A stretch of 64,000 nucleotides of DNA from Ischnura elegans (lineage: Eukaryota > Arthropoda > Insecta > Odonata > Coenagrionidae). Made by a program: the position numbers and the translations under genes. Below, in pieces: positions 23,600 to 35,193 of the stretch (positions are counted from its first letter, which is position 1; each line of letters opens with the position of its first letter). Below the pieces are notes generated by a model that was not told the DNA's origin, did not search any database, and saw only the letters and a list, made by a program, of their open reading frames with translations. The stretch covers positions 89,142,566-89,206,565 of the forward strand of contig NC_060251.1 in the NCBI RefSeq assembly GCF_921293095.1. The letters are read 5' to 3'.

Positions 23600-24100
23600 A
23601 TAATGTCGATATTATTTAAATGGTTAAGCAGTGTTTACCTACAAATACCCTATTAGATATTTTGATGATATTGCGGAGTGTGTTTACAATTTAAAATCTA
23701 TAATTCTCGCTAAAATGCTCATAAAATTTGAGCAAATATGTTACAAGTTAATGGAACTCGATAGCCTAACTTAATTTCGAGTCTATTATTACAGGTTATT
23801 ATGAGAATGGATTATAATTGACTGTAATGATTCCGAGGACTTACCTCCCTCCTGATTCAAGTGGTCACACAAATCTGTTTGAAGGCAATGCATCATCGCA
23901 AACGAAGCAAATTGACGAATAATTAAGAGATTGGAGATACGAGATGGGAATTTCCCGGGATCGTGTTCGCGATTGCTGACTAGGTGCGAATTCACAGTCA
24001 AGGACGGAGGGCGTTAAAGCTGCTCATTCTCAAGGAGTTCCATCTCTAAGGAGACTCTAAGAGACGAGGAAACAGTTACATTAAGGCATCTCTTCTACCA
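23600..24100. other. No recognisable feature
   Basis: AT-rich intergenic sequence with no supported gene or repeat. Confidence 0.4.
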
Positions 24101-24319
24101 GGCACGTAGACAGAATTTTGCTTCAGGGGGGTTCTTGGTATGCGGTTTGCCTATAGCGATATTTTGTGGTCAAATCTCACGCATCGTAAAACCATATTAA
24201 TTTAATCAACTGTACATTTTGTTTGCTTAATTCTTAAATTTTTATTCATCGCTGATTAATGGCAGGCATAATGAAATGCAGTAATGTCGAATGAAGGCAT
24301 ATCAGATGATAGCTACCCC

Positions 24320-24605
24320 AAGCGCGCAGCTAGGAATTAAGGCTAGGGGTGTTTTAGATTTAAAAAACTGGGAAACCTGAGGGGTATGGAATAACAGAGG
24401 TGCGGGTTAGTTGCTTCTGGAGAATGAAAAAGGGAGTTGGGTCAGTTGCTCCTGGAGTTTTCTTTTGAGAGGCTTGGTTTGGTTCGGTGGCTAGAGTCAA
24501 AGACTCAGCTAGGAAGTAAAGCTAAGGTAGGTTTTTAGACGCAACTAATACTGGGGACATAAGGGATATGGAATACCCGTCAGGGTAAGCGGGAGGTGCG
24601 GGGGC
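24320..24605 (+). repeat. Diverged tandem duplication
   Basis: A unit beginning 'cagctaggaattaaggctag' at about 24322 recurs diverged at about 24507 ('cagctaggaagtaaagctaa'). Both continue through a 'tttttagat/gac' stretch, 'actgggga..' and 'gg.tatggaata'. The period is about 185 bases. It is non-coding, origin unknown. Confidence 0.6.
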
Positions 24606-25074
24606 CCTCTCCTAGATAAATTTTAAAATAAATGGTTCCAAATGGTGAGTTTGACGGCTTTCTGATGGACATTTTATCAATCCTCACACTATTATATAAG
24701 TAATATTTATCCAATTAAGTAAATTTTAAAGTAAGAGAGACTCGCTGCGCCACTGGCTGCTCCTGGGTTAGTGGTCTCCTGACCAGATGCAGCGCAGGTA
24801 ATTGCCACATGGGAAAATTTTTGGGGAAGCTGAAGCCCTCGAAGTCCCCCTCCTGGTAAATGCCTGTCTGACGCCTTGCTAATGTTTTTTTTTTTATATT
24901 TCCTTATCACTTCTGTCGTTCAGCGTATTGCCAATAATTGGGAATACGAAAAAGGAGTAAAAAAATAAATCCTGTACTCCATCTTAATCATTGGAAGTGT
25001 TCATATCGGCCTAATTACTCCGGTCGATTTCAACGATAATAGGTCATTTTCATGGGGTGAACTGACTAATTAAG

Positions 25075-25640
25075 CTAAGGGCTTTTTGACTCTCGCCTTG
25101 GAAACACCTCATTATAGATCAGATGGATCTGGGTAATTATTTTTGGTATATCATCATCATCTTGTGGTGTTCTGGCAGGTCCCCCGTGCAAATGCTGCCT
25201 CCATTCTCTCCTGTCTCCGGCCATCTCCTTGAAGACTCCATATCTTCCAATTTTTATATTGTCAATGATCTTCAGCCTTCTCCTTCCCCTTCTTCTGACC
25301 CCTTCCACCGATCCTTCCAAAGCTACTCTCAAAATTCCATTCCCTCTCATCAAATTTCCCAGCCATTTTCCCTTCCTTTGATTTATTTCAATGTTCTTTT
25401 CTCATCTATCCTATTTAATACTCCCTCATTCCTAACTCTATCCGTCCACCGTATTCCCTCCATCTTCCTCCAAACCCAAATCTCAAACGCCCCAATCCTG
25501 TCCCTGTCTCTCTTCCCCATCGTCCAAGTCTCACATCCATACATAAGCACACTCCACACATAGCATTTCACCAATCTCTTCCTCAATTTTAATTCCAGTG
25601 CCATGTTACAGAATATATGTTTGTAATATACGTTGTTTTG
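25075..25640 (-). mobile_element. Decayed LINE, reverse-transcriptase C-terminal region
   Basis: On the minus strand one frame (25640-25383) reads LKLRKRLVKCYVWSVLMYGCETWT, then WRKMEGIRWTDRVRNEGVL. This is the diagnostic end of an arthropod endonuclease/reverse-transcriptase LINE. After a frameshift a second frame (25353-25147) continues with LMRGNGILRVALEGSVEG, RRGRRRLK and AGDRREWRQ. It ends in a short run of 'gat' repeats, typical of a LINE 3' tail. The motif order matches the family at 6577 and 59440. The 5' part is absent and the frame is broken, so it is inactive. Confidence 0.85.
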
Positions 25641-26045
25641 GTATGTATGTGTATGCAATTTCAATGTTTATTTCTCTGAGTAACCATGTGCAGTGTTGCT
25701 TGTTGATTATATATGTGAGAAGGTGGGAAGCCAATGGGTTCCAGTGATTTTTTTCTCAACAGAATTAGGTAAGGTTTAGTGTTAGAAGAAATACGCAAAA
25801 ACTTGGTTGCCAAAGGATATGGGTGAGTCTCTGTTATGTGCTGAAATCGAGTGGAAAATCAAATGCATTACCAAATGTCTCTCTTTTTTGTTTTTTATCG
25901 CTAATTTCTGTACCTAACTCTTTATAGGAAAAAGAAATCACTTCCACCCCTTGGCTTCTCACCCATTCATATCAAGTATCCAGATTATGAGGATACAAAA
26001 GAGAATACATGTGCTTTTAAGATTCGAGATACTGATTTATTTCCG

Positions 26046-26193
26046 CTTATTAAAACAACTTGTCTGTTTCCACACTAATTTATTTTTACCGACCATGGTT
26101 TCCGCAGCTTGTGCCATTGTCAAGGTGCAAGCTGCCGAAACCATGGTCGGTAAAAATAAATTAGTGTGGAAACAGACAAGTTGTTTTAATAAG
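26046..26193. repeat. Near-perfect 66-base snap-back palindrome
   Basis: 26046-26111 and 26128-26193 are reverse complements at 65 of 66 positions around a 16-base loop. The near identity shows a young insertion or recent gene conversion. The right half carries the CGAAAC block, 'aaaataaatt' and 'gtgtggaaac', shared with the other snap-back elements. Open frames on both strands across it encode almost the same peptide only because the DNA is palindromic. Confidence 0.9.
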
Positions 26194-26559
26194 CTGAATA
26201 TCAAATATTTCCACCGCATCACGCCGGACACTGTATCTTTGATTTATTTCCATCCAGCTCGAAAACCCACCCGAGAAAACAATCGTGAAACAGTGTGGAA
26301 AGTACAAATTAGTTTCAATTATCATTTTTTACGCATCATGAAGTTTTTAACAAATTCTCTTTTTGAAACCGTTTTCCTTTTGCTTTTTTTTAGGTTTTTC
26401 TGAATAAGCTGATGTTAGAACCGGGTATTTTCTCTTGCGTATCGCGAAACTATCAAAAATCATCTGGATAGTCACATGAGAGAAACATACTATGATATTG
26501 GAGGAAACGACCGTCAGCTGAGGTCATTTGTACCGCGAGGGAAGGCAAAGTAAAGGAAG

Positions 26560-26795
26560 GGTGGAGTGAAACTCGGACTGAAAGTGAGGACTGGAGTGAA
26601 ACTGAGACTCGGCATGCTTTATTAGTCTATCGTGCTCTTAGCGAAAGGCGCCAAAGAGATAACGGCTTAACGTCCCACCCGACGAATGCATAAAAGCATC
26701 GGGTATTTTCTCAAAAATCTCCGCCACCGCTGAGATTTTAACTCGAGCCCACTAGCTGAGAGGGCAGCACTTTAGCAACAACAGCAAGCTAATCC
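26560..26795 (-). repeat. tRNA-derived SINE with conserved core, minus orientation
   Basis: On the minus strand the head has a degenerate B box ('gggctcgagttaaaatctc'). The body contains 'gtcgggtgggacgttaagcc' followed by 'ctctttggcgcc'. This matches the core at 23034-23090 and 22545-22600, and is probably the least decayed core in the window. Confidence 0.7.
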
Positions 26796-26799
26796 CTTT

Positions 26800-29700
26800 T
26801 ATTACTATTGTTATCATTATTATTATAGTATTCTACCGATTAAGGTAGGTTTTCATGGAGTACTAAAGAAGTAATCTGGGAGCCTCCCTTTCCTTCCTCG
26901 ACGGCTCTCTTCAATTCACTTTAAGGCCTACTCCCTTTCAATCTATCAAAAAATCCTTTAAAAAAAGTTTTAAATAAAGGAGCGTGCATAGGTTGTGATT
27001 TAGGTAAATGCAGGAATTCAAAGAAATTGCTACTATTGGGGTTTTATGTCTGTGTTTAGTCTGTATATCTAGTGTAAAGCTATGTAATCGTCATTTAAAG
27101 TTGACTATAAATTCCTCAATGGCTTTTACGTCGCAACATTAGTAAACACTGGCGTTTTGTAGGTGCAGATGGATTCCATTGTCTCGGATATACCCGAGTA
27201 AGTAAACATTGAAATCAAGAGAAATTGCTCCCAACGGGGTTTATTATCTATGTTTAATCTGTGCATCTAGTATAAAAATATGATAATTATGATTTTAAGT
27301 TGACTATAAAGTTTTCAATGGCTTTTACCTCGAGGGCGATCGGTGTAATTATGAAGCAGTGTGTAATGAATTAATCAGTTTCATTTATCATGATTAACGT
27401 GCTAAATTCCACACAGTATCTCCTTCATCCATATATTTAATAATTGAGCACCCTAATTCTCATTCCTAAAAATTTTCAATCCTTACCAGATTCTACTCGT
27501 GTTTACCTGATGAAAACGCTTAGCTAATTTTTCGAGTTTATTAAGGGTTAGAATGACTGCTCGTTCGTAGGAGAGAAAAATATTCATCCTTTCTCTTTAC
27601 GTTTTTCCTAAGATCTTTCGCGTTTCGTAGTTCGTTTTCTTTTTAATGATTTTCTCTCTTTTTTCCGTAGGCTTTAGTTTCCCGTTAGAATGTTTTGCTT
27701 ACCGTTCTCCCTTTTGCTTTTATAAGTCTCCTTCGCAAACATTCCCGTAAACATGTATCTCGCCTTCTCTTCTCTCCCTCTGAGAGGTTACTATTCTCTT
27801 CCTGGTTTTTCCTCCGAAACAAAACGACTCTCTTCTTCTCATATTCTCGTTGCAAATTCAAATGAAAATTTTATGCTAAAGATGCTCTGTCGAGTACAGT
27901 TCCTCTCTTGTGTTGAATATTCTTTCCTCTCTTTGGGTTCTGCGCGAATACGAATGAATCCTTCTGGGTATGGTGCTAATTACTCGTTCGTCAACAAATT
28001 AGGAAGACTGAGATAAGTGAATGTGGCGTGTATTCAATGAGTTCATTTGCTGCTCGTGAATTTTTCCCTGGCCAAAGAAAAATCGCTCAAAAATATGCGG
28101 ACGTGTAGAACGAAAATTAAATTAAAAAATATGTTACAAATTTTTCCTTAGTATTCCATGTAATGCGTCCCTTAACCGATGAAAATTAAAAGATTAAAGG
28201 ATTCATTTGCAGTGGATTTGGAAAACGACTTATATTTTCTTCATTATATATATCATCTTTGGTCTTGAATAAGTGTGACCTCAAACTACTTTACACTAAA
28301 TAAATCTTCGACAAGCCTATCTGATGAAGTGCCTTCTATCGTTACGCCTTCTGTACTGTATTTTTTACTTCAATACTGTGTCTTATGGAGCTCTTCTGGC
28401 ACTTTTCAATTCTTTTGTATGTGTTAATAATATTATTGTACATTTTTATTGAATATATGTAAGTTTTTAACACTATTACAGTACAAAGTTCTTAAAGTAA
28501 GCACTTTTTCATAGTAGTATGTATACTGTCCACTACATACTGTATGCATGTTGTTGCATTATATATGAAGTATATAGGGAAAAATGTCCACGAAAATTGC
28601 TGAAGTCTGTAAGTTTGCGTATCTGAATTATTTTCACTTCTGAGTTAGAGGGAAAAAATACCCCTTAAAGACTGCATCGCAATTGGATCTAATTTTTTAT
28701 GACTTTTACAAAAAATGTGACTAGTAAATCTTTGAAAGTATCTTATTTATGATATTAAATATTTTATTGCCTCAGTTATACAACCTTTAACATCAAATTT
28801 AGTGCGATTGAACCACCTCAAAAACTTTGAGAAAAGTTTTAATGCTTCTGTGAGTAAAAATGTGCTCATTTAGAGATAAAATGCTGAAATGATAGACATT
28901 ATTTACGCATCCAATAAAAACCGAAAAGGTGTAATTATGATTTCCAAAATAGGACGAACTTAAAAGTATACGTCATATTTGTTGTTCGATCATTAACCTT
29001 GGCATGGGAAGAATTATCATTGATCAAGATATTCGATATATAAGACATGAGTTAAGCAAATTATCCAAGATACATTCACCAAAGTCGCTTAGCTGTCATA
29101 TCTCTTAGAAACTTCTACTTAAGAGAACGCATTTTTCCTTCGCGATCGGGCGTAACTCTTTATTTAAATCGCGAAAAATGACTCATTTAATCCGTACCTT
29201 ATTATTTGGAGATTTTCAGACTGTTTCGCGTAAGCTTTTAACCCTTAGCTGCATGAATTTCTAAATACCTACGCCCCAAAAAATGTTTTCTTTATAAAAT
29301 ACATGTATAACTAGAAACGCTTCAATTTCTATGCCTTAATAACTTTTCTGCAATTTTTGTAATTTTTAAGGAAATTTTTAATACATATCACATGTGATAT
29401 ATAATGTTTACTTGAGGTACAATACGTTATATACCTTCGCTATATATACGTTACGCTCAATCCTTCGCGATATTAATGGCAAAGTTTTTAAATGCGTTAA
29501 ATAATTTTAACAAGCATTATTAACAACTATTTATAGCATTTAATTTGGCTTACGCGACTTTCTGTTACACATTTATGGTTGTAATCAATATATCACATGA
29601 ATGAAACTGCTTTAAAAAAACGCGTATTAAGTATTTTATGAATATCTCCATCATTATTATGCATATATTTGATGCCCATGCATGAAATTATATATGATAT

Positions 29701-29890
29701 GAATGATTTTTCGTAGTTAAAACAGTTATTCTAGTGGAATGTATATTCTTTAACCATTACTAAATGGCGTCTGTGAGACGCCGAGCGACTAATTGCGTAT
29801 TAAAATGTGACGCGACTGACGGAGGGTTAAATGGATTTGTATCACAGATTTGGAAATTTTCCACAAAAGGTTTTCATTTCATATACTCAT
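26800..29890. other. Mostly no recognisable feature
   Basis: About 3 kb of AT-rich sequence. A short ATT/TTA microsatellite lies at 26803-26830. Two similar segments near 27000-27130 and 27190-27330 (both with 'aagagaaattgct/aaagaaattgct' and 'ttgactataaa') suggest an old local duplication. No gene is supported. Confidence 0.45.
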
Positions 29891-29901
29891 TGGAAACTCA
29901 C

Positions 29902-30142
29902 GGGCGTACCCAGCGAGGGGCGGGAGGGGGGAACTACCCCCCCCCCCCTTAGAATCAAAAATCGCAAATTTCTTTAAGGAAGACAATATTTTTTCAAGCA
30001 AATAATTTTAAAAACCAATAAAGAGCTGTTACAGTTTCCTTAAAATGTTGATTTCATTCGCCTTTCCCATGCTTAAATCTTACCTACAACTTGAACAACC
30101 ATGGCTTGCACCCCCATAGTTTTGATCCTGTGTACGCTCTTG
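29902..30142. repeat. Small element with G-run/C-run end and short inverted termini
   Basis: The left end 'cgggcgtacccagcg' is followed by a G-run and a C-run. The right end, near 30120-30142, reads on the other strand 'caagagcgtacacaggatc', giving imperfect inverted ends about 240 bases apart. It resembles the elements at 16060 and 40178 and is probably a non-autonomous DNA transposon. Confidence 0.45.
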
Positions 30143-30149
30143 TGAAAAC

Positions 30150-33100
30150 GTCTCATTGGCTCCTGTACTTTCACCTATTAGATAAATAAATAGCACTCGG
30201 GTTTCTCCTCATACTCGTTTCACATGCGGGAAGCTCACTTTCTTCAACATAATTAGAAGCTGATCGCCTTTGGCACCTATTGACTGCTTCGAGAACCACA
30301 TAGTATAACGACGGGGTGTATCAAATCTGATACACCATGCGTTAGAGAGGAGGAATTTTGCCCTTGAGAAATAACTGGAAAAGAGTGTAGTGAATCATAT
30401 TGTAGTAGCAAACATACCTAAGTTAACATTATATAAACTCTGTTTTCTTTACATGGGGCCAAAGTTATTTCATTCACTGCTCGCTAGAATAAAAAATATA
30501 AATCCTCAAATGTAATGCTAAGACTTGCCAAAGACTGGCTTTTCTCGCAAGAAATAATAGAAAATTTATTTTAATGTTATTTATTTAAAACACTCATGTA
30601 TTATTTACTGCATTATAACTTTTTCGTTGGCATACATTTTGTTATTTAATAGTGGCTTAATTCTGGTCCTATGACCTTGGAGACCACATAAAGCTCCTTC
30701 AATTTGTAATTTTTGTATTCAGATGTAAAAACAAAATGTAGGAGTAAATAAATTATTATTATTATTATTATTTTTGCTATTTGGTTTCACAGCATTTTTG
30801 CCGGTTTTCGGCGAGGTACGGGTATCACCGAGCCCTCTCGTATTTTTACTCGGCGATGAAAAATTTTCTGACAGTCCGACATGTATTTAAAATTGCTGCT
30901 TTTTGTACTGTAATTAACATGTTATTATTATTATCATTTTTTCCTTTCAATTTTCTTCAGTTTTCACTGAGTTGTTGTAAAGAGCACGGGTTCACACCAA
31001 GGTAACTCTTTCCTGTGGAATTGCGTTGAGAAATGTTCTCGTGATATGACAGGTTGAAATTATTACAGCCTTTTGCAATTTGATGTATGTATTTGGATGA
31101 AGGTTGAATATTCTGAAACTGTTTTTATATTGTTTTATTTATTATTATTATTTTTGTATCATTCGATATATGAAATCATATGAAACTCGTATATGATACA
31201 AAATGCAGAGAAGAGTTAATCAACATCTGCATGTATCTCAAACAAATAAGCTTTACTGGTGAAATAGACAAGTTTTATGTGTGAAAATACTCAGGAAAAT
31301 TTGAGATACAGTCGAATGCTGGCCAGGATCTATTTTTAATGTAATACTTAAACTTTCAACATGATTTCATTATTTTCAAAGGTGTAATACTGAAGGAAAA
31401 AAGCAGTCTAATGGGAGAGATGAGTACTCATAAAGTATTGAAATTTTTCCCTTCTTTGCGCATCACACATATTGAAGTGGTTGACTCAACCGAATATGGA
31501 CGTGCTCGACTTTCGTGTACCATTGAGGTGGATAAATTCTGACAGATGAAAGGGAATTGCCGCATGAATCTCTGTGGAGTGGAGATTACGTCCTAACATC
31601 TCCCCAAGTTATATATTCCTTAAAAAGTGACATAACGGTTTCCATGGATGCTTTCCATACCACGTCCATTCCAGCTTACCTCATGCTGGAAACGGGACCC
31701 CACAGAGCAGGGAAGGAAGTGCTCGTGTGGCAAAACAAATACCACAAATTATTTGCCTTGCCCTTAACGAAATCGAAAAAAAAGTAAGATGAAGAGCATT
31801 TCTAGTGTTTTTTTTTACCCGCGAACGGAAATGTGAATGCCGTGAGCGGCGTAGGGACAGCATAAGGTGCGTACGTACCGTAAGAGAATTAATATTCACG
31901 TCTAGACTAGTGAAATGGAATATTGAATGTTTTTTTTTTCGTTTTAATTTTCCTTGTTAACCGGTAGTGGCTTCTACGAAAACATAAGCAAATCCCTAAT
32001 CCATCATAGTCATTGAAAGTGTTCTTGGAGTATATATCGGTCACAAACGTAAACTGCAACAACTATTCAATGGCTTTTTTCTTCCACATCTATTCACTAA
32101 CCTATTAACCAACATAATACGCGTGTAACAGGAGTTAGGCCACTATAAGTGTTTCGTGGTTACGATAAACAATTTTTCTGAATATTTTTGTGAAATCGAG
32201 AAAATTTTCTTTCTCCTTACCCAAAAAATAATTTTTTCCTCTGCCCCATGCTATAGATTTGTGTGAGTGTAGTAAAATGGCTTAAAATAATTTATTGACG
32301 TGGATGACCATACAATTTATCTAAATTTCCAACGTTGGTTCTATCGTAATGAGCTTTCTTTCCGGATTTTTTGCGTACCTTAGATAATTAAAGAGCTGTA
32401 ACGAACACGGGAATATATTTTAATTTCCTTTGAAAGCACATATCCTCACGAAAAGTTTCTTTAAAATGCTCATTTTCGCCTATTTTCCCCCAGCCACAAT
32501 GCTAAGCTCTTAATTTTCCCCATCTATCAGATATTCTTCCACAAATCACGGATTCACGCACCACAATCACAGACCAGTGCCACGGATTCACGCCATCATT
32601 CCGAATCACGGATCAGTGCCTATTGAATTGATAAACAGTACATTGGAATAAGTATGTTGAGGAATGTAGGTACCTAAAGGAAAGAAGAAGTTTTATACAA
32701 TTCAGTGATTGGACGGATCGTGAGCATCTTCAAACTGGTGATCAATTCTTGGTTGGCGCCTGGCAACATGATTCGGAAGCATTACTTACGGCCACGGGAT
32801 AGTTGTCCTCTCTGAAATGTGGAAGGTGTAGCTTGTTTGTGCTAAATTTAAAAAAATATGCTGATAAGTATTTTTGTTTTTATATCAGACAACGTAAAAA
32901 TTGAGGTTTTTAAGAAGTGAGGGCTAATAATGCGAAATCATATCTTATGATGTATTAAACTCGCTAGGTAAATAATGAAATGGAGTTAAAAATCAAATTT
33001 TTATAGTTCTATACTTAAAATTACCTAATTGTATATTATTATTTCGCCACTTTAAAATAATACACTGGAAATGGCTATTCTTATTCAGTATTCAGGATAT

Positions 33101-33890
33101 TTATCCTAAAATAATGTGAGAAGAGGTGGATTAAACCATTAACAAAAATATATTTGATAGAAGGCTGAAAAATTGAAACAATCCTGGGTTACATCAAAGT
33201 TTAATTGTTATGGACATGTTCCTCCCTTTTAAAATCTAAGAACTTAGATTTGATATTGGTTTTGCCTATCATAGGGTTTGGTTATCAAAAATGAAAGAAT
33301 ATATCTCACAAAATTAGAATAAGAAATTTTTTTATTTTATTTTAAGGTGTATAACAATAATATTATCATTATGTTGGAGGATAGTTGCCTTCAATCGGCA
33401 CCTTTGAACAAGTAGTGTGTTGCCTCACAGTTCTTCTAAAGAAAAATGACCCGTAATAGTAAACTGTAATATTTCTCGTGACTGTGATGCAAGTTATAAA
33501 TTTCAAGTGTAAAATATCAAATTATATACAGGAAAAATTATTCATTGAGACCGAAAACATTAAGCACACATTAGACCATTTTTCACAGACCTTGTGCCAT
33601 TATAATCTTTATTATGGAACATTATGAGAACAACGATCCAAACTAAAATGAAAATTCTCAAGTCACTTCTAAAGGATTAGTGCAGCGATAATGCGGAGTT
33701 ATAAGAACATTTGGAGGTGGCCAGGTTAAGTTCTCGCAATATATTTTTGGCCAATCAAAACTCTTTGTTGGGAGTCCTGCAGCGGCTGAGAAGCTACTCG
33801 TCGTTTTTTTTATAGAACAAATTCAAGAGCAGGGATTTTCAAGTCCATTACCTCCAGTAGGTTTATTAATTCTCCATAAAGTTCTCATGC
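30150..33890. other. No recognisable gene
   Basis: AT-rich intergenic DNA. An ATT microsatellite lies at about 30752-30772. A short imperfect repeat built on 'cacggattcacgc' lies at about 32545-32625. Nothing coding is supported. Confidence 0.45.
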
Positions 33891-33894
33891 TTCG

Positions 33895-33990
33895 TACAGC
33901 CTCGGTGGCCGGGTGGGTATAGGTTCTTAGCATTAACGTTAAGTTCTTGAGTTCGAATGCCGTTTGGATAATAATAGCTTCCGTTGTTGC
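33895..33990 (+). repeat. tRNA-derived SINE head
   Basis: An A-box-like 'tggccgggtgggtat' and a B-box-like 'gagttcgaatgcc' are spaced as in a tRNA gene, after 'gcctcgg'. No cloverleaf closes and the 3' part is AT-rich, so this is a SINE, not a tRNA gene. Confidence 0.55.
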
Positions 33991-34798
33991 TTCATTTTTG
34001 CATTTTTTTACTAACAGTAATTAAAGTTAGAAATGTTTCAGTCATATCACTTCAGAATTTAATAGAAGTAATTTCCATTTAGAGTATCATATTTAAAAAT
34101 ATAATGCTAATGACTGGATGATTAAATGATGAGAAATGTTAATGCAGTGATTCGATGATAGATTACCAATGGAAGAGAAAACAGGGATAACACATATTAC
34201 GGGCTGAAATTAAATACCAGTGAAATTATTGAGAATTGAGTAAAAATGTTGTCCGATGATATGTAGCATTTCGATACTAAAAATGTTAATGAAGTATATT
34301 CCCGAACCCTTTGCAGCTATTGCTCCACTCCACCATGGAGAGCATAGTGTTCACTCGCACCTAACGCACAGCGTACGGCTATAGGGAAGACCATGTCCCA
34401 CAGCGCGAGCATTGCCTGAACACCTGAATTTTTACTAATCACCGCGTCCCCATTGCATTAACTTTAGGAAGTAGCGGTGGACTCTGAACGGATATTTTAA
34501 TTTTTTACTGTGGCATTTCACCAGGTACGCTGTGTCAAACCTTCGGCGATTCAGTGGTTTCAGAGGTTTACCGAATATGCACCGCATATGTCCAATTTCG
34601 TAGACGACTGTTCACCGGTATTGCAGCTGGCTTCTTTGGGTCAATGAATTCCACTTCTTATTAAGCTACATCATCTTCTAAAGAAGCCAGCTTCGATGCC
34701 GACAGAACAGTCATATACAAAACTAGAAACACGTATTTCATATCCCGTAAACCTCTCTACTGAATCTTCACCGCGAAAGCCTACACAAGGATTTCTTA

Positions 34799-35031
34799 AA
34801 GCCTGGTTACACGGGTTAACCCGTACGAGTAAATGTCTAAAAGTATGAGCGCGTGAATGAACATGGAAATGTACTTTGTAACCACCCGACTTGTGCGAAT
34901 GCATGGACAGAAAATAGAACCGGCTCTAATTTGGTTCATGCATTCGTATATGCTTCGTTCCGGGTCAGCAAAAATCGTTCAAGTAAACAGACATTAACTC
35001 GTACAGGTTGATGTACCATGTAACCAGGCCT
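34799..35031. mobile_element. Harbinger-like MITE with TTA target duplication
   Basis: The terminal inverted repeats read AAGCCTGGTTACA on the left and, on the other strand, AAGGCCTGGTTACA on the right. Inner segments ('ccgtacgag'/'ctcgtacagg') also pair. Both ends abut TTA (34796-34798 and 35032-35034), the target duplication typical of PIF/Harbinger elements. It is 233 bases long and non-coding. It lies just beyond the 3' end of gene 2. Confidence 0.75.
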
Positions 35032-35193
35032 TTAGATGATTCAGTTTAGAGGTAACCATAATTACATTCGACTGAAGGCGACCGAGTACTCACAACCGCA
35101 CTCCTCCGTCCAATTTTGTCCATCCAAGCTCATATCTTTGAGTCTTTTGTGTTTTACTAGGCCGTCACTCACATCATTTTATAGCGAGCTGAT

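Noticed and set aside
25951..26403. 150-codon plus-strand frame and its similar minus-strand partner
   Set aside because: They read across the near-perfect palindrome at 26046-26193; the similar peptides on both strands are a consequence of the inverted repeat.
32545..32625. Short 'cacggattcacgc' repeats as a CRISPR-like or satellite array
   Set aside because: Only two or three irregular partial copies without regular spacing in a eukaryotic context.
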